Assembly (NCBI RefSeq): GCF_004000825.1
Contig: NZ_BILZ01000017.1
Span: 1-64,000, forward strand
Source of the DNA: Paenibacillus kobensis NBRC 15729
GTDB lineage: Bacteria; Bacillota; Bacilli; Paenibacillales; Paenibacillaceae
DNA: 64,000 bases
Direction of reading: 5' to 3'
Both the position numbers and the translations under genes were made by a program. Position 1 is the first letter of the stretch. The number at the start of each line of letters is the position of its first letter. The notes under the pieces are model-generated. The model searched no databases and had not been told where the DNA came from. It worked only from the letters and a program-made list of their open reading frames with translations. Shown here piece after piece: positions 26,226 through 35,336 of this stretch.

Positions 26226-27365
26226 TTGTTGAAGACGCAGCTAAAGGCGTTAAAGCGCTATCAAAATGATTTGGGTAATCTGCGTTCACACCATTGGAAA
26301 TACCATATTGATCTTTATGAAAACTGTTATTTTGACTGCAAATACTGTGTATACCGTAGCGGCGATAAAATGGGGAAGGTTACAGCCTTCGAAGATATAT
26401 TTGATTATCTAAGAGAAGATCTGCTCAATCTCCGAGAGAAAGGAATTGTATATGTAGGTCCGAAGGCAGACATCTATCAGCCTTTAGAGAAAAAGAAGCA
26501 GTTAATGCGAAAAGCGCTTCCTATCTTTTTGGAAACCGAAACCCCCATCTTTATCATAACAAGATCGCCTCTAATCCTGAGGGACATCGATCTTCTGTCG
26601 AGGATGGCCGAAAAGGGGCTTGTTGAGGTCTCGATTACGATTGCTTCGCCTAACAGATTGGCGGAACTGGAGCCTTTTACATGCAGTGTAGAGGAGCGAA
26701 TTAACATTGCTAAGGAGCTTCATGATCATGGAATTCCAGTATCAATCCACCTGTCACCGATCGTTCCATATTTGGATGACATTAACGAATTGAAGGCGCT
26801 GCTCGAATTGATCAATAGATCCACTGGATCGATGTGCACATATGCCTGCATGCTAGGTATGAGAGAAGCTTACAAGAGCAATGTGTTTAATATTGTGGAG
26901 CGAATGGATAGAGACAAGGCCAGTCAATTAATGAGTATTTATGGGGAAGAAGAGATTAAAGATGTGCAATCGGCTGATGACGCGGCCCTGAAATCGATTA
27001 TGGAGCAACTACATGATCATGCCAAAGTGAAAGGAATTCCGTTTGCATGCGTACACATTCCTCCATTGGATACGGTCGAAAGAGAGGGGCATATTTTTAA
27101 ATATAAACTGCCTACAATCGGTGACATATACAGGCACTTCAGCCGTAAACAATTGAAGGAAATCAGATGGGAAGACATGGAACATTATTTGAAAAGTTTC
27201 GCCGCGGTTGACGAGGAGTTCCTTGAAATGGTTAAAAATTACTGGGGCGAAGGCGTCATCCTCAAAAATACGTATTACCACACATTCCGTCATGAAGACG
27301 GTCACGTTACGTATACACTGTCCGATAAAATTGATTACCAGATCGAGAACATGGCCGTCAAGTAA
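26226..27365 (+). CDS. Radical SAM protein of the spore-photoproduct-lyase-like type
   Basis: About 380 residues. The cluster motif CYFDCKYC gives cysteines at 34, 38 and 41. GPKADIYQPLEKKKQLMRKA, then FIITRSPLILRDIDLL, SITIASPNRLAELEPF and HLSPIVPYLDD follow the pattern of the SPL-like radical SAM family (D-x-YQPLE, TRS, RDIDLL, LEP, PIVP). Start TTG 26226 (or 26229) has GAAGGGG 6 nt upstream; the frame is open further back but overlaps DapF without a site. It does not look like true SplB. The substrate is unknown. Confidence 0.8.
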   Translation: MLKTQLKALKRYQNDLGNLRSHHWKYHIDLYENCYFDCKYCVYRSGDKMGKVTAFEDIFDYLREDLLNLREKGIVYVGPKADIYQPLEKKKQLMRKALPIFLETETPIFIITRSPLILRDIDLLSRMAEKGLVEVSITIASPNRLAELEPFTCSVEERINIAKELHDHGIPVSIHLSPIVPYLDDINELKALLELINRSTGSMCTYACMLGMREAYKSNVFNIVERMDRDKASQLMSIYGEEEIKDVQSADDAALKSIMEQLHDHAKVKGIPFACVHIPPLDTVEREGHIFKYKLPTIGDIYRHFSRKQLKEIRWEDMEHYLKSFAAVDEEFLEMVKNYWGEGVILKNTYYHTFRHEDGHVTYTLSDKIDYQIENMAVK

Positions 27366-27478
27366 GCGAGTGACATACATTATACATCGATTATAAGATT
27401 CGTCATAACCTGCAAGCCGAACTAAGAGTCCGGGATCTGAAAGTATCTTGAAAAATATTTGAAAAGGAGTGAAAATTA
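27366..27478. other. Short intergenic leader
   Basis: 113 bases with only the AAAAGGAG ribosome binding site of the following HemN-like gene recognised. Confidence 0.4.
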
Positions 27479-28882
27479 ATGAATAATGAAATGCTGTTTG
27501 AAAGTGCCAAACAAGAAATGAACCATGCATTTTCAAAATTACCTATCGATTATTTCGACCATAAAGACGCTTCGACGCATTTATTCAACAATATCGTCAG
27601 GCTGTATGATCGTAAAGAGGCGTATTCGCTTGAAACTTCGGGACATACCTCAATTCTCTCCAACAGTATAGACAAAGCGAGCAGTATCGGCTTTTACGCA
27701 GGAGTTCCTTGGTGCGCTATGCTGTGTAGTTTCTGCGATTTGGCCTATAGCGTATCCACGGATACAAATGTCAGGAGAAAATACATCGAACAGCTTCTGT
27801 GCGAGATTGATTTGCTTATGGACCTGGGAGCAGCGCGTAAGAATGTAACATCTGTGTATTTCGGTGGAGGGACACCCACCGTGCTGGATGAAGAGATGTT
27901 CGATCAGTACTTATCAAGTGTAATTGGCAAGTTCCGATTGGCAGATAAGAGCAGCATATCATGCGAAGCTTCTGTCGGTACCCTGACACATAATAAAATG
28001 GATATTATGAAACGAAACGGCGTTACCCGATTGAGCATGGGCGTGCAATCTTTGGATAATGCAATCCGAAAAGCGGCCAATATGCCCCTTAGCGGTGACG
28101 AGGCTCTGGCTGTCGTTAAATCTTCTCTGGGAGAGTTCGAGATGATAAACGTCGATCTCCTTTATGGATACCCGGAACAGTCGAATGAATCTTGGTTGGA
28201 TACGGTTAGTCGAGTAGCTTCTTCCGGCGTGCCTTCAATAACCTTGTATCGACTTGAGGTCAGGGAAAGAACTGTAAACAAGAAGGCCTTTATAAAAAAT
28301 CGCGAGCTTTTCGGGGATGAGATGAATGCAAGGTGGAAGTATTTTATTGGGAAGAAAGTGCTTACCGAATATGGGTATACCGAAACACCGCTGGGATGGT
28401 GGATCAAATCGCAAGGAAATAGGAGTGTTCCATCATGGGAGCAGCATATGCGCAATTGGACGACCGTAACCCCTTACATAGGGGTGGGTCAAGGTGCTTT
28501 CAGTCAGAGCCTAGATTTTTACTACCAGAACAGCAAGGATCTTAAAAAATGGAGCGGCAGTATCGAGGACGGGCAGCTCCCCATTACTACTTTTAAGGCG
28601 CTTGACGAAAAGGACGCATTCATCTTTCGGTTTTGCCGGGTTCTTCGCACGATGCAGCAATTCAATCGCAAATTAATCGAAACAGAGATACAAGCAAGTG
28701 GTTTGGAACGTCCGTTCAATACGTTTTTATCAAACAATATACAGTGGGGGATGTTGGAGCAGTCGGATGAGGCCTCGGATGTCTTTGCTTTGACCGATGG
28801 GGGAAAGGCTCTGATTCACTGGATCATTGATGATTTTATTGTATCCATGTCCGACTCGGAAAGAGTGCCTCAAACTGTATAA
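27479..28882 (+). CDS. HemN-like radical SAM enzyme
   Basis: 467 residues. FYAGVPWCAMLCSFC contains the CX3CX2C motif at residues 79, 83 and 86, followed by SVYFGGGTPTVLDEEMF and GVTRLSMGVQSLD, the signature series of HemN/HemW. C-terminal HemN wing-like segment includes ITTFKALDEKDAFIFRFCR. HemN-like enzymes in biosynthetic clusters act as methyltransferases, cyclases or cyclopropanases rather than coproporphyrinogen oxidases; which applies here is unknown. ATG 27479 has AAAAGGAG upstream. It is one of three radical SAM enzymes in the cluster. Confidence 0.85.
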   Translation: MNNEMLFESAKQEMNHAFSKLPIDYFDHKDASTHLFNNIVRLYDRKEAYSLETSGHTSILSNSIDKASSIGFYAGVPWCAMLCSFCDLAYSVSTDTNVRRKYIEQLLCEIDLLMDLGAARKNVTSVYFGGGTPTVLDEEMFDQYLSSVIGKFRLADKSSISCEASVGTLTHNKMDIMKRNGVTRLSMGVQSLDNAIRKAANMPLSGDEALAVVKSSLGEFEMINVDLLYGYPEQSNESWLDTVSRVASSGVPSITLYRLEVRERTVNKKAFIKNRELFGDEMNARWKYFIGKKVLTEYGYTETPLGWWIKSQGNRSVPSWEQHMRNWTTVTPYIGVGQGAFSQSLDFYYQNSKDLKKWSGSIEDGQLPITTFKALDEKDAFIFRFCRVLRTMQQFNRKLIETEIQASGLERPFNTFLSNNIQWGMLEQSDEASDVFALTDGGKALIHWIIDDFIVSMSDSERVPQTV

Positions 28883-28900
28883 AAGAATATAGAATTGCAA

Positions 28901-28927
28901 CCGCCGTATGACTTGGTCAGACGGCGG
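28901..28927 (+). other. Hairpin upstream of the NRPS gene
   Basis: CCGCCGT (28901-28907) and ACGGCGG (28921-28927) form a perfect 7-bp stem with a 13-nt loop. There is no T-run, so it may be an mRNA structure separating the HemN-like gene from the NRPS gene rather than a terminator. Confidence 0.5.
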
Positions 28928-28982
28928 TATGTACGTTGTTAGACCATCCCAGTTCATAATGACGTAAGGGGAAATGCATGCA

Positions 28983-31541
28983 ATGAAACAATGGAAGGAT
29001 ATATATCTGACAGATCATGCTGAATGTCTATGGGAAAGAATGTACGCTGATGCGACCTCTCTCCTGAATCTCCCTTATGACAAAACCGTCCAGCCGGACA
29101 CTGTCCGTTACAGGGCGACGGTAACTATTGATCTTGCGTGTATGCAAAAGGTCGTACAAACTGCCGAGGCGATCGATTGTGCGGTGGAAGCTGTACTGCT
29201 GGCTGCCTACTTCCTTTTACTATCTCGATATACTTCTCAGCACGATCTTCTGGTAGGGGTACTAACCGAGGGCCAGGGGGACACTTCTGAAGATGTGGAA
29301 GCAGAAAACATCGTATCTTTAAGGAGTTTCCCGGAATCAGGAAAAACATTCTCTGATCTCGCGTTAGAGGTAAATTCTTCGCTGAATATTGCACGGACAA
29401 ATCTGTCAGGACACAGGCGGCTCATGGAAAAATGGCTGGCGAATGAAGCGGCAAGTGTCGGGGAAAAGACGCTATTTGAGACAGCCTTCTGTTACTCCGG
29501 GGCGAATGAGGGAGGTACCTGGTCCGACCGGTTAAGACATCTACCGAAAACTTGTCCGCTCTCTATTGACATCGGTTATGCCGCGGAGGCTTGGTACGCA
29601 GAATTCGAGCATGGTTCCACGCTGAATCCGTTATTTATTGAGCGGATGCTGAAAAATTATATTCATATATTGGAGGAAGTGCCGCAAAAAACGGAAAGCA
29701 GACTCGCTTTATTTGAAGCAATCAATCCTCTGGAAAAGCAAACATTAATCTTCGGCTTTAACGACACAAGTAAGAGCCATTCTGACTCTAGGCCGATCTT
29801 CCACCGGATACAAGAACAAGCTGCTCGAGACGGGAGTCTAACTGCCGTATATTATGAAGGGAAAGCAATTACCTACGCGGAGATAAACAACTCCGCGAAT
29901 TATTATGCGGATCTCTTGATCGCACAGGGAATAGGAAAGGGATGCTTTGTTCCAATCCTTATGAGAAGAAGTGTTGACGTCGTCATAGCTGAACTTGCCA
30001 TTATGAAGTCCGGGGCCGCTTTTGTGCCGTTGGACGTTTCTTGGCCACTGGATAGGATTGGAATGATTTTGGAGGAAGTCGGATGTGATTTGATTTTGGT
30101 GCATGAAGAATGCCGGGAAACAGCTTCGCACTTCAATCAAAAGCAGATCTGTGTATCGTTGCGCTCCGATGAACGAACGACTAATCCCGATGTGGTAATC
30201 GATCTGAACGATCCGATTTATGTGATATATACTTCAGGATCGACTGGTAAGCCCAAAGGGGCCATTAATCTTCACAAGGGAATCTTGAATTCGTTCAATT
30301 GGCGCAATCACTACCTTGGATGGGAAAGCTCGAGAAGAACATACCAAATCATTCAGCCTACCGTTGACGGATCGGTATGGCAGATGTTTTGGCCACTGAC
30401 GACAGGCGGCGCGGTTGTCATTCCGAAGCATAATCTAACGTTGAAGGCTGAGCGCATATGCGAAGATATAGAGAAATATCAAATAGCGATTATGACGTTT
30501 GTTCCTTCGATATTTGATGTCATCGTAAGTCAATTGGAGACCAATCCTGAGCTGTATAAGAAACTCTCTTCTTTGACAATCATTTTAATTGGCGGCGAGG
30601 AAATTGTTCCTGAGACGGTTTATCGTTTTCAAAAGAGAATGTCGGCCATTCGAATCATCAATTTCTACGGACCGACAGAGGCAACCATCGCGTGCATCTA
30701 CCATAAAGTGACGGGAGCGGAGGCTAAGGGAGTTATTCCGATCGGCAAACCGATCAGCAATGTGAAGGCATTGTTGTTAAGTGCCGATCGAAATCTAGTA
30801 CCGATCGGTGCCATTGGGGAGGTTTATATAACGGGAGACTGCCTTGGCGCGGGGTATTTGCATAATATTAAACGAACCCAAGAGGCTTTTGTTCCGAATC
30901 CTTATCCGGAGATGGAAACGGACGTTCTATATAAAACCGGAGATCTAGGCCGACTTGCAGAGGACGGAACGCTGTACTATCTTGGCAGAATTGATTACCA
31001 AGTCAAAATACGAGGCTTCCGTGTCGAGCTTGAAGAGATCGAAAGTGTTCTCCGGCAGTACCAGGGCGTTAACAAAGCGGTTGTCGTACTAAAGAAAGAC
31101 CGCTATGACAAACAACATTTATGTGCTTATTACGAATCGGAGGTTCCTTTTGACGAGGAGTTGAAGCAGCATCTACCCAAAAAATTGCCGAGTTACATGG
31201 TTCCTTCATTATTGATTTGGATTGACCAGATCCCTCTTACGAGCAACGGCAAGGTCGATCGGAAGAGTCTTCGGGACCCATTTTTGAATACTGACCGGTA
31301 TATGGAAGAAGCGACCAGCCCGCTTCAAACCGCATTGTTGAAGCTATGGTCAAGGGTTCTTGGCATTGACGGCAGGACATTCGGGATTGACGACGATTTC
31401 TTTAGCCTTGGGGGAACATCCCTTCTGTCTGTAATGATCGACATTGGTATTGAAGAAATTGCAAAACGCCCAGTCGATCTTGCCGTCTACCGGCACCGTA
31501 CAATCAGGGAACTCTCTTCATTTATTGAAGCCCTTCACTAA
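28983..31541 (+). CDS. Nonribosomal peptide synthetase: C-lobe, adenylation, carrier
   Basis: About 852 residues. Residues 1-230 resemble the C-terminal lobe of a condensation domain only (LLAAYFLLLSRYTSQHDLLV and the following block); the HHxxxDG-bearing N-lobe is absent. A full adenylation domain follows, with YTSGSTGKPKG near 416, NFYGPTEATIA and the SNGKVDRKSL lysine. A carrier domain ends the protein, with DDFFSLGGTSLLS and its phosphopantetheine serine near 813. There is no thioesterase. Alignment by eye to GrsA gives a tentative specificity code D-G-W-T-I-G-F-I-A-K; the substrate is not deduced. ATG 28983 is 11 nt after AAGGGG, ATG 28974 is too close. It probably loads one amino acid for modification on the carrier. 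Confidence 0.88.
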   Translation: MKQWKDIYLTDHAECLWERMYADATSLLNLPYDKTVQPDTVRYRATVTIDLACMQKVVQTAEAIDCAVEAVLLAAYFLLLSRYTSQHDLLVGVLTEGQGDTSEDVEAENIVSLRSFPESGKTFSDLALEVNSSLNIARTNLSGHRRLMEKWLANEAASVGEKTLFETAFCYSGANEGGTWSDRLRHLPKTCPLSIDIGYAAEAWYAEFEHGSTLNPLFIERMLKNYIHILEEVPQKTESRLALFEAINPLEKQTLIFGFNDTSKSHSDSRPIFHRIQEQAARDGSLTAVYYEGKAITYAEINNSANYYADLLIAQGIGKGCFVPILMRRSVDVVIAELAIMKSGAAFVPLDVSWPLDRIGMILEEVGCDLILVHEECRETASHFNQKQICVSLRSDERTTNPDVVIDLNDPIYVIYTSGSTGKPKGAINLHKGILNSFNWRNHYLGWESSRRTYQIIQPTVDGSVWQMFWPLTTGGAVVIPKHNLTLKAERICEDIEKYQIAIMTFVPSIFDVIVSQLETNPELYKKLSSLTIILIGGEEIVPETVYRFQKRMSAIRIINFYGPTEATIACIYHKVTGAEAKGVIPIGKPISNVKALLLSADRNLVPIGAIGEVYITGDCLGAGYLHNIKRTQEAFVPNPYPEMETDVLYKTGDLGRLAEDGTLYYLGRIDYQVKIRGFRVELEEIESVLRQYQGVNKAVVVLKKDRYDKQHLCAYYESEVPFDEELKQHLPKKLPSYMVPSLLIWIDQIPLTSNGKVDRKSLRDPFLNTDRYMEEATSPLQTALLKLWSRVLGIDGRTFGIDDDFFSLGGTSLLSVMIDIGIEEIAKRPVDLAVYRHRTIRELSSFIEALH

Positions 31542-31710
31542 ATAATTTAAGCTTCACTGGAGGTGTACGGCCTGTTTATTGACGCCCATTGCGACGTGTT
31601 GTCTGTTCAAGCTATACGAAAACCGACTGCATTACAGTGAGCCTCATGGCATACTTGAAATGGAAGATGGACAAGCGCAAGATAACAGTTGTAAAAAGAG
31701 GGTGAACTAC

Positions 31711-33372
31711 TTGGAACAAGCAGTTGTTTCAATTGATCAGAACTGCACGCCGTTCTGGGATACATGGGCCAAGCTTGATGTATGGCGACACCAACAAAAG
31801 TCAATCGTCCATCTCATCCATGATACCGACACGGTATTCCACGATGAAGAACTTTCCTTGGAAGATCCGTCAACGTTGAAATGGTTTTACAACCGAAGCG
31901 ACGGCTTTCGTAACTATTCGCCGAACCTTTTCTACTACAGATATCTTGGACGTCATGAATCCTTCCCCGTCAAACTATTGGAACGTTGGCAAGGGATGAA
32001 ATTATCCGGTATTTCCGCGGCGATGGAACTGCCCACGGATCAGTTGATGGATCAATGGGGGGTCTACGACAAACTGGCGGTTGTAGGGAGTGGCCGTGTC
32101 GGTAACGGATTCCGAATTGCAGCCGGCGTTGATACCAGGGAAATCGTTCAGCCTATGAGGGAATTGTTCGATGCCGTCAAATTGGATATGCGCCAATTCA
32201 TCGTAACGGATCAGCAGATGAACAACTTAAATCGACTTATTGACCGCTGGAAGAGCGATTTTGAAGAGGCGGTAGAGTCTGACTCCACCCGCACGCTTTC
32301 CGGTAGTATTGTTGCCTGGATGCGAAAACGTTACGGATCCGCTGTTGAATTCTCCTCTACCTTTGAATATTTTCGGGTTTCTCCAAAGAACCGGGATCGA
32401 TTTTCATTTTTTATCGATTACTTGGCCGATTATGGCCGCTACTCGACTGCTTACAATGCCGCTCTACAATCATGTGGAAGCTCTATCACGCCTATCGATA
32501 CGAAATCGGGGGGGCTTCCGTTTTATGGCGTTAAACGGGTTAATGGTCAATTGTGTAGATACCCTTTCGTCTATCGGGAGGGGAAATTACATTTCAATGA
32601 TGCTGAAATTACTTTATCCTCGGATCCCTGGCTGGATGTGCTTGATCTAAGTACAAAATGTCAAATTGAAAGCATTGTCGGAAAAGCAATTCCTCTCATG
32701 ATGCAAATTCGCAATCAATCGAGCGGCAACGCCGTTACGATGCCAATGATGGGATCCCCTTACATGCGCGTAGTAGATCAATACGCTGATTTGCTTTATA
32801 GGCAAGATGCCCGCAAGAACAACCCGAATGGCATCAACAAAGTGATCATGGTCGATTTTGATGTATACGGGGCAATGGAACAGGCAGACTTTTTGTTTAG
32901 GCTTCCCCCTTTTCTGCAAAAAGAGTTTGGCTGCGAAATCATTCATGCACGCGATTTTCCAAGGCTGGCCCGAGCGAAATCCGCGGAAGCCAAACGAGTT
33001 TTGGAACGCTGCCTGATCGGAGCGGATGAACGCACCCAAGTATATATCGAAAAATTTCCGACGCTCGCAGGAACGATGGACGAGTTGGAAGAGAAGAGGA
33101 AGAAGATTGGTAAAGAATTAAGTGGAACGTCTAGGGGGACGGAAGCTTACCATCAATTAATGGAGAGATTTCTCTCCGTGAAAGTCGAACATAAAAGGAA
33201 ACAAAAAGAATTTATCACTGAAAAAAGTAAATTTCTTTTCCAACAATGGCATGTTAGCGGAATCGACTACTGGAATCATAGAGGTTCTATTGAACTGTGG
33301 GCCACTGCATTGGGCGGTGAAGAGTTTTATCAACAAATCATTGAAAAATCAAGCCTGAGAAGGTCCACTTAA
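31711..33372 (+). CDS. Unrecognised large protein of the cluster
   Basis: About 553 residues from TTG 31711, with AGAGGG 8 nt upstream; the frame is open from TTG 31579 (597 residues) behind a GGAGGT 14 nt away, and that start is possible. No known family is recognised. Visible blocks are WTKLD-like HQQKSIVHLIHDTDTVFHDE, SSTFEYFRVSPKNRDRFSFF, and VIMVDFDVYGAMEQADFLFR, plus a basic, probably coiled-coil region of about 60 residues (EELEEKRKKIGKEL, then VKVEHKRKQKEFITEKSK). It contains no membrane segment or signal peptide. It lies between the NRPS and YggS genes, close-packed, so it is likely part of the pathway, for example a tailoring enzyme of a new type. Confidence 0.6.
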   Translation: MEQAVVSIDQNCTPFWDTWAKLDVWRHQQKSIVHLIHDTDTVFHDEELSLEDPSTLKWFYNRSDGFRNYSPNLFYYRYLGRHESFPVKLLERWQGMKLSGISAAMELPTDQLMDQWGVYDKLAVVGSGRVGNGFRIAAGVDTREIVQPMRELFDAVKLDMRQFIVTDQQMNNLNRLIDRWKSDFEEAVESDSTRTLSGSIVAWMRKRYGSAVEFSSTFEYFRVSPKNRDRFSFFIDYLADYGRYSTAYNAALQSCGSSITPIDTKSGGLPFYGVKRVNGQLCRYPFVYREGKLHFNDAEITLSSDPWLDVLDLSTKCQIESIVGKAIPLMMQIRNQSSGNAVTMPMMGSPYMRVVDQYADLLYRQDARKNNPNGINKVIMVDFDVYGAMEQADFLFRLPPFLQKEFGCEIIHARDFPRLARAKSAEAKRVLERCLIGADERTQVYIEKFPTLAGTMDELEEKRKKIGKELSGTSRGTEAYHQLMERFLSVKVEHKRKQKEFITEKSKFLFQQWHVSGIDYWNHRGSIELWATALGGEEFYQQIIEKSSLRRST

Positions 33373-33389
33373 AGCATCGAGTTGAGGGG

Positions 33390-34082
33390 ATGACTATGGA
33401 CGCATTAAATTTGAATGAAAGAGTCGAACTGGTATCCAGCCGAATAAAGCAAGCGTTGATGCGTTGCGGTAGAACGGAAGAGGAAGTCAATGTCATTGCA
33501 GTCACCAAATACGGTTCGATTGAGAACATGAAGGAAGTTCTCGAGCATATCCGTCATGTCGGCGAGAGTCGCTGGCAGGATGCACAAGAGAAGTGGGAAC
33601 GGCTCGGCAATAACGGCACCTGGCACTTCATCGGCCATTTGCAAACCAATAAAGTTAAGGATGTTTTAGGGAAATTTGAGTATATTCATTCGATGGATCG
33701 CATTTCGCTTGCTCAGGAAATCGAGAAGAAGGCGGCTCAACTCGGCATTACGGTGAAATGCTTCTTGCAGGTCAATGTATCTGGAGAAGCGACCAAACAA
33801 GGGATGGCCCCAGACCAAGTTATGGCATTCGCTGAAACGCTACGGAAGTTTAAGCAAATTCAAGTAATGGGTTTAATGACTATGGCCCCTCATGAAACCC
33901 GGCCAGAAGATGCCAGGCCGGTATTCAAAGCTCTTCGGCAACTTCGGGATGAAATTAACGCTAGAGGCATCTTTGATTATGCAGTGCCTCACCTGTCCAT
34001 GGGAATGTCCAACGACTTTGAAATTGCGATCGAAGAAGGATCAACCTGGATTCGTCTTGGGTCGGCTATAGTAGGCAAATAA
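33390..34082 (+). CDS. YggS/PROSC-type PLP-binding protein, cluster copy
   Basis: 230 residues. AVTKYGS holds the PLP lysine; GESRWQDAQEK, WHFIGHLQTNK, CFLQVNVSGEATKQG, GLMTMAP and LSMGMSNDFEIAIEEGSTWIRLG follow as in YggS/YlmE. These proteins manage PLP and amino-acid pools rather than catalyse a known reaction. It is not in the usual ftsZ/sepF context, which suggests a recruited copy serving PLP-dependent or amino-acid chemistry in the cluster. ATG 33390 has GAGGGG upstream and lies 17 nt after the previous stop. Family assignment is firm, role in the pathway open. Confidence 0.9.
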   Translation: MTMDALNLNERVELVSSRIKQALMRCGRTEEEVNVIAVTKYGSIENMKEVLEHIRHVGESRWQDAQEKWERLGNNGTWHFIGHLQTNKVKDVLGKFEYIHSMDRISLAQEIEKKAAQLGITVKCFLQVNVSGEATKQGMAPDQVMAFAETLRKFKQIQVMGLMTMAPHETRPEDARPVFKALRQLRDEINARGIFDYAVPHLSMGMSNDFEIAIEEGSTWIRLGSAIVGK

Positions 34083-34107
34083 CTATGGCAATGGGAGTGG
34101 GTATGCC

Positions 34108-35331
34108 ATGAGCGGAAAGCAAACAATTCTGGTACTTGAGCAACTTCCGTACGAAAAAGGAAATCTTCATCAGTACTATAATCCCGAGCAGTATCGCTTT
34201 GTATTTATGCTGGACGAACGGTACTACGCTAAATTTCCAAAATCGTATCTAAAATTGTTCGATCGTATAGTAGTGGTCAAATCTTACACTTATGAAGAGG
34301 CTGACCGGCTGGTGAGGGAAGAGCTATCGCTGGCAAAGAGCCCCAAAAATCTGCGTCTCGTATGCATTGACGAATCTAATCTTCTCATGGTTGCCGCTCT
34401 GCGGGAAAAGTATGCAATTGAGGGGCCGGTTCCTGATCAAATTAGACCGTTTCGAGACAAACTGATTATGAAGGAGAGGCTAGCCCGGTCAAATGTCCGG
34501 TTGCCAAAGTTTATCCCGTGGGATTCGTCCGAGCCTGCAGATGTCACCGTGAAGCGTGTAAAGGATATACTCGGATTTCCCATTATCGTGAAGCCGACTG
34601 ATGGCATGGGGAGCAAGAACACTTATGAATTGCCTTCTGAACAATCACTGATTGAATTTATACGTTCGAATACGGACGAATCGCACTATGAATTTGAGGA
34701 GCGGATAACTGGGACGCTCTATCATTGTGACTCCGTCATTGTCGATGGCGAAATAAAGTTTGCGGAAGTAAGCCGATATACTGCACCTTGTCTGGGTTTT
34801 GTTAATGGGCAGGCTCTGGGCAGTATTTTACTCGAAGAAGAAGACCATCTCCGTAATGAAATCTTGTACGTTAATGCAGAGGTACTTCGTACGCTCACAA
34901 CGATGGATTGCGTCACACATCTGGAAGTTTTCGTAGATGAAAGTGGGGGCGTCGTTTTTATTGAAGTTGCGGCCCGGCCACCAGGAGGCAAAATTCCAGT
35001 AGCTTTAAAACAGGGTTTAGGAGTCGATCTAAATGAGATTGCTTACCGAATTGAATTGGGACTTCCATTGACGGTTTCAATCCAACGAAGGCACGGAGCG
35101 GCATGGATTTATTTCCCTAAAACGAAAGAAGGAATTATTCGTGAGCGGATGGAGCCGGATTTGAAAAGCCAGTACCTTCTCGAATGGAAAGTGCAAGTTG
35201 GCGAGCAAGTATCGAAATCGGTGACAAGCTTTGATTCCGCTGCGGAAATCGTCCTGACCCATGAAGATTGTGCTGTCGTTAGGGACGACTTGCGGTACTT
35301 GGAGTCATTCCGGCCAATAGTTATATCTTAG
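34108..35331 (+). CDS. ATP-grasp amino-acid/peptide ligase
   Basis: 407 residues with ATP-grasp hallmarks: IRPFRDKLIMKERLARSNVR (adenine-side helix), FPIIVKPTDGMGSKNTYEL (phosphate-binding loop), EFEERITGTLYHCDSVIV, and the metal-binding VVFIEVAARPPGGKIP. The RPPGG element is common in ligases that join two amino acids, such as the BacD type. It may form an amide bond in or release the product, replacing the missing thioesterase of the NRPS. ATG 34108 follows GAGTGGG. It ends 5 nt before the first ABC transporter gene. Confidence 0.85.
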   Translation: MSGKQTILVLEQLPYEKGNLHQYYNPEQYRFVFMLDERYYAKFPKSYLKLFDRIVVVKSYTYEEADRLVREELSLAKSPKNLRLVCIDESNLLMVAALREKYAIEGPVPDQIRPFRDKLIMKERLARSNVRLPKFIPWDSSEPADVTVKRVKDILGFPIIVKPTDGMGSKNTYELPSEQSLIEFIRSNTDESHYEFEERITGTLYHCDSVIVDGEIKFAEVSRYTAPCLGFVNGQALGSILLEEEDHLRNEILYVNAEVLRTLTTMDCVTHLEVFVDESGGVVFIEVAARPPGGKIPVALKQGLGVDLNEIAYRIELGLPLTVSIQRRHGAAWIYFPKTKEGIIRERMEPDLKSQYLLEWKVQVGEQVSKSVTSFDSAAEIVLTHEDCAVVRDDLRYLESFRPIVIS

Positions 35332-35336
35332 CGACA

